Below are positions 1-12,243 of a stretch of DNA of 64,000 nt, in pieces. The DNA lies in assembly GCF_016313185.1 (NCBI RefSeq), contig NZ_CP066218.1, forward strand, positions 5,332,001 to 5,396,000, written 5' to 3'. The notes below the pieces were generated by a model. The model was not told the DNA's origin. It was given only the letters and a program-made list of their open reading frames with translations, and did not search any database. Positions within the stretch are counted from its first letter, which is position 1. Every line of letters starts with the position of its first letter. Source of the DNA: Mycolicibacterium baixiangningiae. Lineage in GTDB: Bacteria; Actinomycetota; Actinomycetes; Mycobacteriales; Mycobacteriaceae. A program made the position numbers and the translations under genes.

Positions 1-2
1 GG

Positions 3-638
3 GGCGACGGCGTGTTCGGCGGCCCTCCCCCGTGGAACATCGGTGAGCCCCAGCCGGAGCTGGCGGCGCTGCACCGCGCGGGCCGGTTCCGCAGCGCCGT
101 GCTCGACGCCGGGTGCGGGCACGCCGAATTGTCGCTGGCACTGGCCGCGGACGGATACACCGTGGTCGGCATCGACATCAGCCCGACGGCCATCGCGGCG
201 GCCAACAACGCCGCCCAGGTGCGGAACCTGGTGACCGCCAGTTTCGCCCAGGCCGACATCACCGCGCTGAGCGGCTACGACGGGCGTTTCAGCACCGTCC
301 TCGACAGCACGCTGTTCCATTCGCTGCCGATCGGGGTCCGTGACGGCTATCTGCGCTCGATCCACCGGGCCGCCTCCCCCGGTGCGAAACTCTTCATCCT
401 CGCGTTCGCCAAGGGTGCGTTCCCGGCCCACCTGGAGACCAAACCGCGCGAGGTGGAGGAAGCCGAACTGCGCGACGCGGTGTCACGGCACTGGACCGTC
501 GACGACATCCTCCCGGCCTTCATCCACGCCAATGCGCTGGCAATGCCGGGGATCCCGGCGGACGCACCGTATGACCGTGACGAGAAGGGCCGGTTGAAGT
601 TCCCGGCGTTCCTGCTCACCGCGCACAAGTCCGAGTAG
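3..638 (+). CDS. Class I SAM-dependent methyltransferase, 5' end outside the window
   Basis: The reading frame is open from the first bases, and the first readable residues (GDGVFGGPPPWNIGEPQPEL) look like the interior of the family's N-terminal region. I therefore think the true start lies upstream and the GTG at 12 is not it. The SAM-binding motif I is clear (VLDAGCGHAELSLAL), followed by the acidic loop VVGIDISP. The Rv3699-type methyltransferase lies beside the ergothioneine genes in M. tuberculosis, which fits this position. The substrate is unknown. It converges with egtE, leaving only 3 nt between the two stop codons. Confidence 0.8.
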   Translation, partial: GDGVFGGPPPWNIGEPQPELAALHRAGRFRSAVLDAGCGHAELSLALAADGYTVVGIDISPTAIAAANNAAQVRNLVTASFAQADITALSGYDGRFSTVLDSTLFHSLPIGVRDGYLRSIHRAASPGAKLFILAFAKGAFPAHLETKPREVEEAELRDAVSRHWTVDDILPAFIHANALAMPGIPADAPYDRDEKGRLKFPAFLLTAHKSE

Positions 639-641
639 GGC

Positions 642-1769
642 TCACCCGGTCGCGGCGTCGGACAGCGCGGCGGCCGTCAGCTCCAGTTCGTCGGGCGCGA
701 CGTCGACGTGCGGTGAGAGCCGCAGCACCGGCACCGTCAGTTCCTGCGGGGCGCGCCGCGCATCGCACGCGGTGGTGACGATGCGCCGCTCGTCGATCAG
801 CCACGCGCGCACCCGGTGCGGGTCAGCGCCGTCGGTCGGCACCAGCGTGGTGATGGCCGTCGGCTCGTCGACCGGTTCGACCACGCGCCAGCCGGCGACG
901 TCGGCCATCACCTCCCGGGTCAGCCGGCCGACCTCGGCGAGCCGGGCCCTCACGTCCTCGTCGCCGGTGGCGAGATGCTCCCCGATCGCCACCGAAAACC
1001 CCACGCGCGCAGCCGCATTCGACTCGCCATGGGCCAGCTGCTGCAGGACGGTCAGAGGCGCGGAGGGTTCCGACGGCGGGAAGCGTGGCCGCAGCATGGC
1101 GGCGAAGTCGGGATGGAGGGCCAAGACACCGACGCCCCGGGGCCCGGCGAGCCACTTGCGCGACGACGAGTAGATCGCATGGGGCGCCACCGTGCAGTCG
1201 AGGTGGCCGAGCGCCTGGGCGGCATCGACGACGAGCGGTAGATCGAGGTCACGACACACCTCGGCGAGCGGGCGCAGAGGCTGGGCCAGCCCACGATGAC
1301 TGCCCAGCGGGGTCAGGTGCACCAACCCCGGCCGTTCCCGTGCCAACGCCTCGGCGGCCGCGTCGATGTCGAGCCGCCCGTGTTCGTCGACGGGTAGCGG
1401 TGAGACTCGAAATCCGTTGGCCGCCATCAGTGCGAGGTTCGGCCCGTACTCCCCGAGCAGGCACGCCACCGAGCGGTCGCCGTCCCAGCTGGCGAGCAAC
1501 AGGTCCAGCGCATGGTTCGCACCGGTGGTGAAGATGACGTCGGTGGGCGCCAGACCGGTGAGTGCGGCGACGGCGGCGCGGCCGGCGTCGAGCACCGGCG
1601 CCGCCGCCTCGAGCGCGACGTAGCCGCCCACTTCGGCTTCGTGACGCGCGTGCTGGGCGGCGGCGTCGATGGCAGCGAAGCCCTGCCGCGAGCAGGCCCC
1701 GCTGTCGAGGTGCACGCCGGCCGGTTTCGGCCGTGCCGCGCGCCAGCGCTCTGGCAGTGTCCCGGTCAC
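642..1769 (-). CDS. egtE: Ergothioneine biosynthesis PLP-dependent C-S lyase EgtE
   Basis: EgtE is expected to cleave hercynylcysteine sulfoxide to ergothioneine, the last step of the pathway. The protein is 375 aa with the aminotransferase class V fold. The PLP lysine is visible in [14 protein letters not shown], and the Asp before it ([10 protein letters not shown]) would contact the pyridine nitrogen. The GTG start overlaps the egtD stop by 4 nt (GTGA), so translation is probably coupled. It is the last gene of egtABCDE. The assignment rests on fold plus operon position; class V enzymes alone are hard to tell apart. Confidence 0.93.
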   Translation of the reverse strand: MTGTLPERWRAARPKPAGVHLDSGACSRQGFAAIDAAAQHARHEAEVGGYVALEAAAPVLDAGRAAVAALTGLAPTDVIFTTGANHALDLLLASWDGDRSVACLLGEYGPNLALMAANGFRVSPLPVDEHGRLDIDAAAEALARERPGLVHLTPLGSHRGLAQPLRPLAEVCRDLDLPLVVDAAQALGHLDCTVAPHAIYSSSRKWLAGPRGVGVLALHPDFAAMLRPRFPPSEPSAPLTVLQQLAHGESNAAARVGFSVAIGEHLATGDEDVRARLAEVGRLTREVMADVAGWRVVEPVDEPTAITTLVPTDGADPHRVRAWLIDERRIVTTACDARRAPQELTVPVLRLSPHVDVAPDELELTAAALSDAATG

Positions 1770-2731
1770 TTCACGGCCAATGACAGCCCGAAGTCACCCG
1801 CGGGGTCGGTCCACCAGTGCGTGCGGCGCAGACCCGCGGCGGCGAGTTCGGCGGCGACGTCGTCGGGCCGGAACTTGCAGGAGACCTCGGTGAGCATCTC
1901 CTCCCCGGCGGCGAATTCGGCGCTCAGGTCCAGCGCCCTGATGCGCACGCGCTGCGAAGCCGTTGCACGCAGCCACATTTCGATGCGCCGCTCGTCGGGG
2001 TTCCAGCGGGCGACGTGCGCGAAGGCCTCCACGTCGAAGTCGGCGTCGAGTTCCCTGTTGACCACGGCGAGGACGTTGCGGTTGAACCGCGCCGTCACAC
2101 CTTCGCTGTCGTCGTAGGCCCGGACCAGCCGGTCGGTGTCCTTGATCAGATCGGTGCCCAGCAGCAGCGCGTCGCCGGGCGCCATGGTGTCGGCCAGGGT
2201 GGCGAGGAAGTCCGCGCGGGGAGTGGGGGTGAGGTTGCCGATCGTCGACCCGAGGAATGCGATCACGCGCCGGCCGCCCTGGGGGATCTTGCCGAGGTGT
2301 TCCTCGAAATCGCCGCAGACCGCCTCGATCTCGAGGCCCGCGTACTCCGCCTCCAGCGCAGTGCCGGCGCTGCGCAGCACGCTCGCGTCGACGTCGAAGG
2401 GGATGAACCGGCGCAGCGACCCGTGGTCATGCAGCGCCGTCAACAGCATCCGGGTCTTCTCCGAGGTGCCACTGCCCAGCTCGACCAGGGTGTCGGCGTC
2501 GGTGGCGGCAGCGATCTCGGCGGAGCGATCGCGCAGGATCTGCGCCTCGGTGCGTGTCGGGTAGTACTCGGGCAGCCGGGTGATCTGGTCGAACAGGTCA
2601 CTGCCGGCGGAGTCGTAGAACCACTTGGGTGGCAACGTCTTCGGTGTGGTGGTCAGTCCGTCGCGCACATCGCGGCGCAGCGCCTGGGCGGCGGAGTCGG
2701 CCGCCAGGTAGGTGGCGATGGTGAACGTCAT
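1766..2731 (-). CDS. egtD: L-histidine N-alpha-methyltransferase EgtD
   Basis: EgtD trimethylates histidine to hercynine with three SAM, the first step of ergothioneine synthesis. The 321 aa length matches the mycobacterial enzyme. The N-terminus [20 protein letters not shown] and the motif [16 protein letters not shown] are typical of the EgtD/DUF2260 family. The C-terminal segment with EVSCKF carries the conserved Glu that contacts substrate in this family. The ATG overlaps the egtC stop by 4 nt (ATGA). Confidence 0.96.
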   Translation of the reverse strand: MTFTIATYLAADSAAQALRRDVRDGLTTTPKTLPPKWFYDSAGSDLFDQITRLPEYYPTRTEAQILRDRSAEIAAATDADTLVELGSGTSEKTRMLLTALHDHGSLRRFIPFDVDASVLRSAGTALEAEYAGLEIEAVCGDFEEHLGKIPQGGRRVIAFLGSTIGNLTPTPRADFLATLADTMAPGDALLLGTDLIKDTDRLVRAYDDSEGVTARFNRNVLAVVNRELDADFDVEAFAHVARWNPDERRIEMWLRATASQRVRIRALDLSAEFAAGEEMLTEVSCKFRPDDVAAELAAAGLRRTHWWTDPAGDFGLSLAVK

Positions 2732-3432
2732 GCCGGTCCTTTCAGCGCGGTCATGTGCACCGCGTCGCCGTCGGTGTGGACCAGGTGGCGGTCCGGGATC
2801 TCCTCCCAGCCCTGATCGTCGTCGTAGGGTTCGCTGGCCAGGACCACGCCGTCCCCGGTGCGTAGCACCGACAGGGTGTCACCCCAGGTGGTGGCGACCA
2901 GTTCGGATCCGTTGGCGGCGAGGATGTTCAGGCGTGCCTGGGGATCGCGCGCGGCCACTTCGCTGACGGTGTCGCCGAGCCGGTCCATGCCCCGGTCGAA
3001 GATCAGGGCCGCGAGCAGCGCGCTGTCGACGGTCGACTCGGCGTGCGCGGACAGCGGCAGCACCGCCCGGTCGACGAGCCCGTTGTGCGACAGCAGCCAC
3101 GCCCCGTCGGTGAACGGGGCGGACGCCGTCGGCTCGATCGGCATCCCGATGCTGGCCGAGCGCACCGCGCCGACGACGCATCCGCTGCGCAGCGCGGGCG
3201 CGACCGAGGCGAACGACGCGTCACCCCACAGCGGAGCGGCGCTACGCCACCGGCGAGGTCCTCCGTCGGGCGTGTCGGGTGAGAAGAAGCCCACGCCCCA
3301 GCCGTCGGCGTTCATCAGGCCGTGCTTCTGACGGCGCGGCGCGTAGGACTGCACGAGCAGGCCGTACGGCGGATCGAGCATGAGCGACGCCACGGAGCGG
3401 GGCGCCCCGAGCCAGCCGAGGTGGCGGCACAT
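2728..3432 (-). CDS. egtC: Gamma-glutamyl hercynylcysteine sulfoxide amidohydrolase EgtC
   Basis: EgtC is a class II (Ntn) glutamine amidotransferase-like hydrolase that removes the gamma-glutamyl group added with glutathione's precursor dipeptide. The protein begins MCRHLGW, so Cys2 becomes the N-terminal nucleophile after Met removal. SHNGLVD provides the glutamine-site Asn-Gly pair of the family. At 234 aa it is full length. Its ATG overlaps the egtB stop by 1 nt (TGATG). Confidence 0.95.
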   Translation of the reverse strand: MCRHLGWLGAPRSVASLMLDPPYGLLVQSYAPRRQKHGLMNADGWGVGFFSPDTPDGGPRRWRSAAPLWGDASFASVAPALRSGCVVGAVRSASIGMPIEPTASAPFTDGAWLLSHNGLVDRAVLPLSAHAESTVDSALLAALIFDRGMDRLGDTVSEVAARDPQARLNILAANGSELVATTWGDTLSVLRTGDGVVLASEPYDDDQGWEEIPDRHLVHTDGDAVHMTALKGPA

Positions 3433-4763
3433 CAGGACCCGCCCTCCTGGTCCTCCGACTCGTCGTCAGACCATGCCAACCTGACCCCGGAGAAGATCTG
3501 CCTGCGGATCGGGTGGTCCCAGTTGCGGAAGCTGGGTCGCAGGATGTCCGCCCCGACCGCCCACGACCCGCCGCGCAGTACCCGGTAGTCCCCTGACCCG
3601 GCGCCGTCGAAGAACGGTTGCGAATACTGCTCATAGAGCATCGGGGTGAAGCCGGGCCAGGGCCGCAGCGACGAGGTGGTCCACTCCCACACATCGCCGA
3701 GCATCTGCTCGGCGCCGTAGGCCGATGCCCCGGCCGGATACGCGCCGACGGGCGCGGGCCGCAACGCGTCGCCACCGAGGTTGGCCAGATGGGCGGTCGG
3801 CGCCGAGGACCCCCACGGGTACCTGCGGCGCCGCCCGGTAGCCGGATCCCAGGCGCAGGCCTTCTCCCATTCGAACTCGCTGGGCAGCCGCGCCCCGGCC
3901 CACCGGGCGTACGCCTCGGCCTCGAAGAACGTGACGTGCTGGACCGGTTCGTCGGCGGGGATCTCTTCGACGTGCCCGAATCGGGTTCGTGTCCCGTCGC
4001 CGTTCCAGAACTGCGGGGCGCTCAACCCGACACGTTCCCGGTGCGCCCAGCCGGGTTCGGACCACCACTGCGGCCGCCGGTACCCGCCGTCGTCGACGAA
4101 CTGCTGCCATTCGCCGTTGGTGACGGGGACGCGGCCGATCCGGAACGCGGGCACGTCGACGGTGTGGGCGGGTCGTTCGTTGTCGAGCGAATGAGGTTCG
4201 GTGACGGCGTCGACGCCCAGCACGAAGGGGCCACCCGGCACCCGCACCGACGTACCCGCGAGGCCTGGCCGCCCGGCGGGCAGTGGCGTTCCGGTACCGA
4301 GCAGCGGCGCGCCGGACCGCAGATTGATCGCCTGCAGCATGGTCTCGTTGTGCTGGTGCTCATGGCTGACCGCGAGCGCGAAGGTGAAGTCGGCATCGTC
4401 CTCGGTCAGCGCGTCCTCCGGTAGCGCGTCGAGCCGGTCGAGCACCTTGTTGCGCACCGTCCTGCAGTAGCCGCGGGCGTCGGTCGGGGGCAGCAGCGGC
4501 AGGTCGGCCCGCTTCGCGCGGGGGTTCTGGAACGCGTCGTACAGCCGCTCGACGTCGGAGGCCAGCAGCCCGGGGCGGGCCAGATCCGCGTCGCGGAGCA
4601 GCCACAGCTCCTCCTGCCAGCCGATATGCGCCAGGTCCCAGACAAGCGGACTCATCAGCGGGTCGTACTGGCGACGCAACTCCGCATCGTCGAGGTCGAC
4701 CAGACGAAGCGTGCGCTCGCGCGCCCGTGTGAGCCCGTCGGCCAGGGTGTCACGTGGAGTCAA
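3432..4763 (-). CDS. egtB: Hercynine oxygenase (sulfoxide synthase) EgtB
   Basis: EgtB is a non-heme Fe(II) enzyme that couples hercynine to gamma-glutamylcysteine with O2, giving a sulfoxide. The N-terminal half is a DinB-like helical domain and the C-terminal half is a formylglycine-generating-enzyme/sulfatase-modifying fold ([13 protein letters not shown] through [12 protein letters not shown]). The HX3HXE iron site is visible as H134-EHQ-H138-NE, with a third candidate ligand at H46 (WDLAHIGW). The length of 443 aa is normal. The start overlaps the egtA stop by 4 nt. Confidence 0.96.
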   Translation of the reverse strand: MTPRDTLADGLTRARERTLRLVDLDDAELRRQYDPLMSPLVWDLAHIGWQEELWLLRDADLARPGLLASDVERLYDAFQNPRAKRADLPLLPPTDARGYCRTVRNKVLDRLDALPEDALTEDDADFTFALAVSHEHQHNETMLQAINLRSGAPLLGTGTPLPAGRPGLAGTSVRVPGGPFVLGVDAVTEPHSLDNERPAHTVDVPAFRIGRVPVTNGEWQQFVDDGGYRRPQWWSEPGWAHRERVGLSAPQFWNGDGTRTRFGHVEEIPADEPVQHVTFFEAEAYARWAGARLPSEFEWEKACAWDPATGRRRRYPWGSSAPTAHLANLGGDALRPAPVGAYPAGASAYGAEQMLGDVWEWTTSSLRPWPGFTPMLYEQYSQPFFDGAGSGDYRVLRGGSWAVGADILRPSFRNWDHPIRRQIFSGVRLAWSDDESEDQEGGS

Positions 4764-6037
4764 GACTCACCTTTCGCGAGCTGCCGTACCGCTGGGCCGA
4801 TCCCGTATGCGACGGCCCGGTCGGCGAAGTCGTCCGCCGGGCTTCGCCCTTCTTCGACCGAACGCATCAGCTGCTCCATCGATTCCATGAGCGGTGCCGG
4901 CGCCCGCTCGGCAGCCGCCGCGACGCAGCGCATCGCCGCCACGTGCAACCGGCGGTCAGCCAAGCCCATGCGCGCCGCACGATCCCAGGCGGTGGCCACC
5001 GGCTCGGTGGCCTCCGCGGCGATGTCCGCGGCCACCGGATCGTCGAGCAGGGTGGTCACGGTGAAGGCGACGGCCGGCCACAGCGCATCTGAAACGGCGT
5101 CCAGATAACGGATTTCGAGCCACCGGCGGGGACGCACCGGCGGGAACAGGGTGGTCAGGTGGTAGTCGAGATCGGCCCGCGTCGGCCGCCGCCCGCCGAG
5201 GATCGCCCGTCCGTCGGCCCAGTCGGCGAACGGCACCCAGTTCGGCACCGCCACCGGGTCGGGACTGTGCACCAGCATCACCGGAGCGCGCAGGGCGTAC
5301 CGTGCCCAATCGCTGGCCGGATCGTCCCCGTCCACGCCGAGCACCGGACCGCAGCGAGCTTCATCCAGCTCGCCCCAAACCCACTGCCTGCTGCTGCTCC
5401 ACCCGGAGAAGCGGCCGGCCAGCAGCGGGGAATTGGCGGTGACGGCGATCATCGTCGGGCCGAGCGCATGCGCCAACCGGACCCGGGCCGCCCAGTGGCG
5501 GCGGGGGCCGGCGTCGAGGTTGACCTGCACCGACGCCGTCGAGGTCATCATGAACGCAGCGGCCGCCCCGGTGCCACTGGCGGAGAAGAACGCCTCCATC
5601 GCCGAGTACCTGGCCCCGGGGTTGACTCTGCGCGGCCGGCGCAGCGGATCGGCACCGAGGAGCACCAGCCCGAGCCCGCGCCGGGCGAAGGCCGACCGCA
5701 GCACCGCCCGGTCGGCGGTCATCGCGGTGATAGCGGCCAGCGGGCCGTCGCCGGGAGGGCCGGACAGTTCCACGGCGCCGCCGGGTTCGACGGTGATCCG
5801 GCTGCCTCCGGGGAGCACGGGGACGCTCGCGATCGCGTCCGTCACCTCACCCCACTGCGGGCGCCGGTGCGGGTCGGCCAGATCGTAGGAGTGTGCCTCG
5901 ATCTCGAGACCCACCCGGCCGACCGGGCCGTCGTGCAGGCAGCCTGCGGTGATGTACTCGGCGGCATCGGCAGCCGAGGCGAATTCTTCGGGACCCGCAT
6001 CGCACCCCGGGTCACACGTCATCGGAACGGTCAACAC
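4760..6037 (-). CDS. egtA: Glutamate-cysteine ligase EgtA
   Basis: EgtA makes gamma-glutamylcysteine, the sulfur donor used by EgtB. The ATP-binding and substrate motifs of the GCS2-type ligase are visible: [31 protein letters not shown] and [16 protein letters not shown]. The 425 aa length is as in M. tuberculosis EgtA. I chose the GTG at 6037, preceded by GGAGGG 8-10 nt upstream. The TTG right after it and the ATG at 6022 remain possible. This is the first gene of the five-gene operon; the 164 bp before it should carry the promoter. Confidence 0.94.
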   Translation of the reverse strand: MLTVPMTCDPGCDAGPEEFASAADAAEYITAGCLHDGPVGRVGLEIEAHSYDLADPHRRPQWGEVTDAIASVPVLPGGSRITVEPGGAVELSGPPGDGPLAAITAMTADRAVLRSAFARRGLGLVLLGADPLRRPRRVNPGARYSAMEAFFSASGTGAAAAFMMTSTASVQVNLDAGPRRHWAARVRLAHALGPTMIAVTANSPLLAGRFSGWSSSRQWVWGELDEARCGPVLGVDGDDPASDWARYALRAPVMLVHSPDPVAVPNWVPFADWADGRAILGGRRPTRADLDYHLTTLFPPVRPRRWLEIRYLDAVSDALWPAVAFTVTTLLDDPVAADIAAEATEPVATAWDRAARMGLADRRLHVAAMRCVAAAAERAPAPLMESMEQLMRSVEEGRSPADDFADRAVAYGIGPAVRQLAKGES

Positions 6038-6201
6038 AACCCATCCCTCCCGGGTCCGGACCGCTAAGACTGGACCGCTGGTAGGCAGCCGCGGGATCGG
6101 CCGATCACCGCTTCCGTCCTCATTGTCCAGAGCCGACCGACAAGTGCACCTTATTTATGCGTGACAGCTTGGTGACATACGCGTTTCCGCGCGCCCGGTC
6201 G
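6038..6201. promoter_or_regulatory. Gap expected to carry the egt operon promoter
   Basis: These 164 bp separate egtA from the 3' end of the next minus-strand gene. No hairpin terminator or clear -10/-35 pair stands out. An A/T-rich patch near 6148-6157 (cttatttatg) is the most promoter-like stretch. The assignment is by position only. Confidence 0.3.
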
Positions 6202-6840
6202 TCATTGCCCCAGCGTGTTCTGCATGGCGCCGGCCAGCACGTTGACCGCCGGGCCGCCGTTGCCGGACTGACACACCTTCGCTTGCAGCAGAACATTTTC
6301 CCGCTTGCGGGTGGTGGTGAAGCAGCGCCGGTCGGTGCCGGCCTCCTGCTTGACCCAGTCGGCGTCGGCCGGACCGGGCGGACCGCCGGTGAACGTCCAC
6401 ACCTGGGTGGTGAAGTTGTCGAGGTGCATCGCGGTGGTCTGGCCCGCGCATCCTGCGGTGCGGTCGACGACGCGGCGGTACGCGCGCTCGGCGGCGTCGG
6501 CGGTGGCGTACACCCCCACTGCCTGTTTGACCAGATGGGTGCCGTCGGTCGGCGACTCCTGCGCGACGGCACCGTTGAACGACGCGAGGTCGGGATCGTT
6601 GTAGACCTCGGGCAGACCGATGTCGGCCCAGTTGTTGCACGCCGGGTTGTCCACGTAGAAGCCCTGCACCGGGTGGGTGAAGAAGGACTCCCAGCGCATC
6701 GAGGCGCCGACGATGTTGCCCACCGAACCCTTGCCGAGCACGGCGTAGTTGACCACGCCCGGATCCGACGGGCGGGCCTGCGCGGGTGCCGCCACGGCCA
6801 GTACGAGACCGGCCGCGGCGACGCCCACCAGGAACCGCAT
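6202..6840 (-). CDS. Exported sensor-domain protein (PknH extracellular-domain-like, Rv3705c-like)
   Basis: This 212 aa protein has a signal peptide (MRFLVGVAAAGLVLAVAAPAQA, cleavage after AQA). The mature part matches the mycobacterial sensor fold seen in the extracellular part of PknH and in several lipoproteins: paired cysteines (NPACNNW, TAGCAGQ, DRRCFTT, AKVCQSG) and the alternating segments VVDRTAGCAG and VWTFTGG. There is no lipobox, so it is probably secreted. It follows the Ohr gene with a 5 nt gap and lies beside egtA as Rv3705c does. The ligand is unknown. Confidence 0.8.
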   Translation of the reverse strand: MRFLVGVAAAGLVLAVAAPAQARPSDPGVVNYAVLGKGSVGNIVGASMRWESFFTHPVQGFYVDNPACNNWADIGLPEVYNDPDLASFNGAVAQESPTDGTHLVKQAVGVYATADAAERAYRRVVDRTAGCAGQTTAMHLDNFTTQVWTFTGGPPGPADADWVKQEAGTDRRCFTTTRKRENVLLQAKVCQSGNGGPAVNVLAGAMQNTLGQ

Positions 6841-6845
6841 CGGTG

Positions 6846-7274
6846 CTAGACCTTCGCCGACAGCTTCACGTCGATGTTGCCGCGGGTGGCCTTGGAGTAC
6901 GGGCAGAAGGCGTGCGCCTTCTCCATGAGGTCGTCGGCGACGGACTGCTCGAGCCCGGGCAGGTAGCCGACCAGGTGGGCGGTCAGACCGAACCCACCCT
7001 CGGAGTCGGGACCGAACCCGACCTGCGCGGTGATCGCCGACGCCTCGTCGATCTCGACGTCATTGTTCTTGGCCTGCAGGCGCAGCGCACCCAGGAAGCA
7101 CGCGGCGTAGCCGGCCGAGAAGAGCAGCTCCGGGTTGACGCCCTCACCGCTGCCGCCCAGCTCCTTCGGCGGGCGGGTGTCCAGGTCGATCTTGTCGTCG
7201 CTGGACTTCACGTGGCCGTTGCGGCCGCCGCCGCTGGCCGTCGATTCTGCGGTGTACTTCACTTCGATGCTCAT
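6846..7274 (-). CDS. ohr: Organic hydroperoxide resistance protein (Ohr/OsmC family)
   Basis: Ohr reduces organic hydroperoxides through a reactive cysteine pair. The 142 aa product starts MSIEVKYTAEST and has both conserved Cys motifs, AACFLGAL and AFCPYSKAT, as well as NPELLFSAGYA. I chose the ATG at 7274: the frame stays open upstream into a palindrome but has no family similarity there. No ohrR lies next to it. In M. tuberculosis the Rv3705c and Rv3706c homologues are adjacent, so this gene looks inserted between them. Proximity to the ergothioneine genes suggests a redox theme, but co-regulation is not shown. Confidence 0.9.
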   Translation of the reverse strand: MSIEVKYTAESTASGGGRNGHVKSSDDKIDLDTRPPKELGGSGEGVNPELLFSAGYAACFLGALRLQAKNNDVEIDEASAITAQVGFGPDSEGGFGLTAHLVGYLPGLEQSVADDLMEKAHAFCPYSKATRGNIDVKLSAKV

Positions 7275-7330
7275 GATGCGATCATGCCAGCCCCGCCGCA
7301 GGCAGCAAGACCGACCAACAGCAACGCCGA

Positions 7331-7382
7331 GTGCACGGTTGTTGTACGCAATACCCGAGAGGGGTGTGCAACAACCGTGCAC
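7331..7382. repeat. Perfect 14-bp inverted repeat upstream of ohr
   Basis: The arms gtgcacggttgttg (7331-7344) and caacaaccgtgcac (7369-7382) are exact reverse complements, separated by 24 bp. The element starts 57 bp upstream of the ohr ATG. It could be an operator with two widely spaced half-sites, or a member of the ~55-bp intergenic palindromes listed elsewhere in this window. There is no T-tract, so an intrinsic terminator is less likely. Confidence 0.85.
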
Positions 7383-7468
7383 CCGGCGAGGAGTTACGCC
7401 TGCGCGCCGGCCTTCACCTTCGGCTCGGCGCTGTCACCGCCATCACGATTGTGTCTGGAAGAGTCCAA

Positions 7469-7885
7469 TCACGGTCGCGATGGCGCGGTCGTGGAGGGGC
7501 TTCCGGGCTGGGCGGGCTGCGCGGGCTGCATACCGGGTTGACCAGGGCCGAAGGGCGATGCCGGCCGCTCGAACTGACCACGGGGCATCATCGGGAGCAT
7601 GCCGGAGGGTGGGCCGTCGCGGAACATCATGTGACCGTGACCGGGGCCGCCATCGCGGTGGTGACCGCCGCCGGAGCTCTTGCCGAGCACGAAGCCGGAG
7701 AAGAAGACGACGGCGACGATGAACACGACGCCGGCCACGATGCCGACCCAGGCGGCGATCGTGGTGACGCTCGCACGGCGGCGTTCCTTGGGCGCTTCGA
7801 CATACACCGGCTGCTGGGTGGTCGTGTGGACCGGTTCGGTCTGCGGTTCGGAGGCCGACGCGGGGGTCGACGGGGTTTCAGTCAT
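7469..7885 (-). CDS. Proline/glycine-rich single-pass membrane protein (Rv3706c-like)
   Basis: This 138 aa protein has a Thr/Pro/Glu-rich N-terminus, a basic KERRR stretch, one transmembrane helix (residues about 40-70, from TIAAWVGIVAGVV), then a His/Gly/Met/Pro-rich tail (GGGHHRDGGPGHGHMMF, QPGMQPAQPAQPG). The positive charges before the helix suggest a cytoplasmic N-terminus and an external tail. The His and Met content might bind metal, but that is a guess. The function is unknown. A proline-rich gene sits at the same place in M. tuberculosis. Confidence 0.75.
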   Translation of the reverse strand: MTETPSTPASASEPQTEPVHTTTQQPVYVEAPKERRRASVTTIAAWVGIVAGVVFIVAVVFFSGFVLGKSSGGGHHRDGGPGHGHMMFRDGPPSGMLPMMPRGQFERPASPFGPGQPGMQPAQPAQPGSPSTTAPSRP

Positions 7886-7967
7886 GCGCCCGATGATGCG
7901 AGCGCTGCTGATGTGGCGGACCTGTATGGGCTATGAATCCGCTGTGAAGTGGACGGGGCCGGGCCAC

Positions 7968-8021
7968 TTGCGTAACGCCACGGCGGAAATCCGGCCCGCA
8001 GAGCACCCTCCCGTTACGCAA
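7968..8021. repeat. Intergenic 10-bp inverted repeat
   Basis: ttgcgtaacg (7968-7977) and cgttacgcaa (8012-8021) are perfect reverse complements around a 34 bp spacer. It lies in the 154 bp gap between the DUF4185 gene's end and the next gene's start. The total span of 54 bp matches four other palindromes in this window. Confidence 0.7.
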
Positions 8022-8039
8022 ATCGAGCGACGCGAGGAT

Positions 8040-9197
8040 CTACCGCGGCGGCCAGGGCACCGGCCAGGGCAGCAGCTCCCCCGGCTCATAGGGATTCACC
8101 GCGAACTGAATCACCCGGTACGGCGCATTGTCGCCGAGCGGCGTGGTGTTCCACTGGCTGACGAACACCCGCACCTCATCCAGCGTCGAGCCCGGCGAGA
8201 TGTAGCCGCCGTACGGCTGGGCCAGTCGGTTGATCTCCGGGGGTGGCAGGAACTCCACCTGATCCGGCCAGTCGGCGGCGACGACGACCGTGGTCACCGG
8301 AGCGGTACCCAGCCCGATAGGGCTCTCGGCCACCCGCATCTCCATGTTCCCCGTACTGGCGTTGAAATACGACAGCACGGTCTTCCCGTCGATCTGCCGC
8401 ACACTCATCTCACCGACGCGGTCCTCCCACAGCGGTGTCGGCACATGCCCCCAGCCCTGCTCGGCGGACCACCCCTGCCACCCATCGCGGTCGGTGAACA
8501 CCTGCGGCGCGGCCCGGTACAGCACGACCGGTCCGCTGCGGTCGAAGTTGTTGGCCACGATGTACACCCACCCGCTGGGCGAGTCCGGAGTCGGGATCGG
8601 GTCGTAGTAGCCGCTGATCTGTGACTGCCACCCCTCGGCATCCCCCGCATCCCGCTCCGAACCCGGCACCGTGCGCCAATTACCCTGCGCGGACTCGGCT
8701 TTCACCAACCGGGAGGTCTGCGGACGCAGGTCACGGGTGGTGGTGACCAGCATGTAGTTCTCACGATTGATCTGCACCACGCCGGCGGGCAGTTGCGATG
8801 AACCGGCCGGCGCCGCATCGGCCAGCAGCGGCGTGTCCACCCCGGTGACGCCGTCATAGCGCACACCACCCGGGTCGAGAATCGATTCGGTCTCGACGTG
8901 CAGCGCGATAGGCGAATACCAGCCGCCGAAGCCCACGCCCTGTCCGGCGAAGCTGTCGCCGCAGACCTGCAGGATCCCGCTCGGAAACTCCATGAACTCA
9001 CACAGGTCTGTCGCGCCGATGCCGTAATCGCGGGTGGGCGTTCCGGTTCCGGCGGTCGGCCCGATCCGCACCACCTGCCCGGGCGCCAGCGGCGGCAGGA
9101 CCGGACCGGGTACCGGCGCGGGAGGCTGCGCATGGGCGGCAGGCGCCGACAAGGCGACAGCGAGGACCGCGACGGCGGTCAGGCGGCCCGCGTACAC
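8040..9197 (-). CDS. Secreted DUF4185-type protein (Rv3707c-like)
   Basis: This 385 aa protein has a signal peptide ending at AHAQ, then a Pro-rich linker and a domain with repeated W/Y-rich strands (GGWYSPIALHVE, GWVYIVANNF, RVFVSQWNTTP), as expected for a DUF4185 beta-propeller-like fold related to glycosidase scaffolds. The GTG start follows the asd stop by 7 nt, so it is probably co-transcribed with ask-asd. Rv3707c has the same position in M. tuberculosis. No catalytic residues can be assigned, and the link to amino-acid synthesis is unknown. Confidence 0.8.
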   Translation of the reverse strand: MYAGRLTAVAVLAVALSAPAAHAQPPAPVPGPVLPPLAPGQVVRIGPTAGTGTPTRDYGIGATDLCEFMEFPSGILQVCGDSFAGQGVGFGGWYSPIALHVETESILDPGGVRYDGVTGVDTPLLADAAPAGSSQLPAGVVQINRENYMLVTTTRDLRPQTSRLVKAESAQGNWRTVPGSERDAGDAEGWQSQISGYYDPIPTPDSPSGWVYIVANNFDRSGPVVLYRAAPQVFTDRDGWQGWSAEQGWGHVPTPLWEDRVGEMSVRQIDGKTVLSYFNASTGNMEMRVAESPIGLGTAPVTTVVVAADWPDQVEFLPPPEINRLAQPYGGYISPGSTLDEVRVFVSQWNTTPLGDNAPYRVIQFAVNPYEPGELLPWPVPWPPR

Positions 9198-9204
9198 CCG
9201 CCGG

Positions 9205-11507
<2,303 letters not shown>

Positions 11508-11578
11508 TGTCACGCCTTTCACGCGGGAAAAAGTCCCACCAAGGATAAGGGCTGCGCGCACCTCCTTTTTTCGGCCGG

Positions 11579-11584
11579 TAGCTT
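11579..11584 (+). promoter_or_regulatory. -10 element for a leaderless transcript
   Basis: TAGCTT is followed by 6 nt and then the GTG at 11591. This is the TANNNT spacing of mycobacterial leaderless promoters, and it favours the second of two adjacent GTG codons as the real start. Confidence 0.55.
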
Positions 11585-11590
11585 CGGGTG

Positions 11591-12190
11591 GTGGCCAACC
11601 CGCCCGCCCATCGGCACGCCGACACCCGCGTCCCCATCCATCCCCACCTCGCCGCCCGCTGGAGCCCCCGCGCGTTCGACCCGGCGGCCCCCCTGGACGA
11701 CGAGGCGCTCACCGCACTGCTGGAGGCCGCGCGGTGGGCCGCGACGTGGGGTGGCCGCCAACCGGTGCGCTACCTCGTCGGGCGTCGCGGCGACCCGACG
11801 TTCGATGCGCTGGGCGGGCTGCTGCGCCGCGGCAACAGCTACGCGCGGGCTGCGAGCGCGCTGATCCTGGTCTGCGCCGATGAGGGTGACGACGAGCGCA
11901 CCGCCCGATACGCCGTCCTCGATGCGGGTGCCGCGATCGCCGCCCTCAGCGTCGAGGCGGTGTCCCGCTCGCTGATCACCCACCCGATGGCCGGCTTCGA
12001 CATCGACGGGGCACGGGAGGCGTTCGGTATCCCCGAGGGTGTGCTTCCGCTGGCCGTGGTCGCCGTCGGAAAGCTCGGGGACTATTCGCAGGTCGACGAC
12101 GCCGTCGCCGAACGTGACTCCAGGCCCCGCGAACGGCTGCCGCTCGAGCAGATCGCGTTCCGCGAAACGTGGGGCCACCCCGCGTTCTGA
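11591..12190 (+). CDS. Nitroreductase family protein
   Basis: This 199 aa protein has a nitroreductase-like FMN fold. [28 protein letters not shown] is split by the conserved Arg that binds the FMN phosphate, then [26 protein letters not shown] is the typical end strand. It is predicted to be an FMN-dependent NAD(P)H oxidoreductase; the substrate is unknown. There is no Shine-Dalgarno motif, and the start is set by the -10 spacing. It is divergent from ask and stands alone before the amt block. Confidence 0.8.
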   Translation: MANPPAHRHADTRVPIHPHLAARWSPRAFDPAAPLDDEALTALLEAARWAATWGGRQPVRYLVGRRGDPTFDALGGLLRRGNSYARAASALILVCADEGDDERTARYAVLDAGAAIAALSVEAVSRSLITHPMAGFDIDGAREAFGIPEGVLPLAVVAVGKLGDYSQVDDAVAERDSRPRERLPLEQIAFRETWGHPAF

Positions 12191-12209
12191 CTTTGCTCGA
12201 ATTTCACAA

Positions 12210-12225
12210 TTAACGACGATGCAAC
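12210..12225 (+). promoter_or_regulatory. Possible GlnR half-boxes upstream of amt
   Basis: ttaac-N6-gcaac (12210-12225) fits the actinobacterial GlnR pattern gTnAC-N6-GnAAC. The site lies about 90 bp before the amt ATG. GlnR control of ammonium transporter genes is established in mycobacteria and streptomycetes. The second a/b pair expected 22 bp downstream is poor (gaccc and an off-register gtaac), so this is a moderate match. Confidence 0.45.
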
Positions 12226-12243
12226 ACAATTGACCCTGTTTCC

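Noticed and set aside
6846..7382. N-terminal extension of Ohr beginning MHGCC
   Set aside because: It lies inside the inverted repeat, which gives similar MHGCCT starts on both strands; family similarity begins only at 7274.
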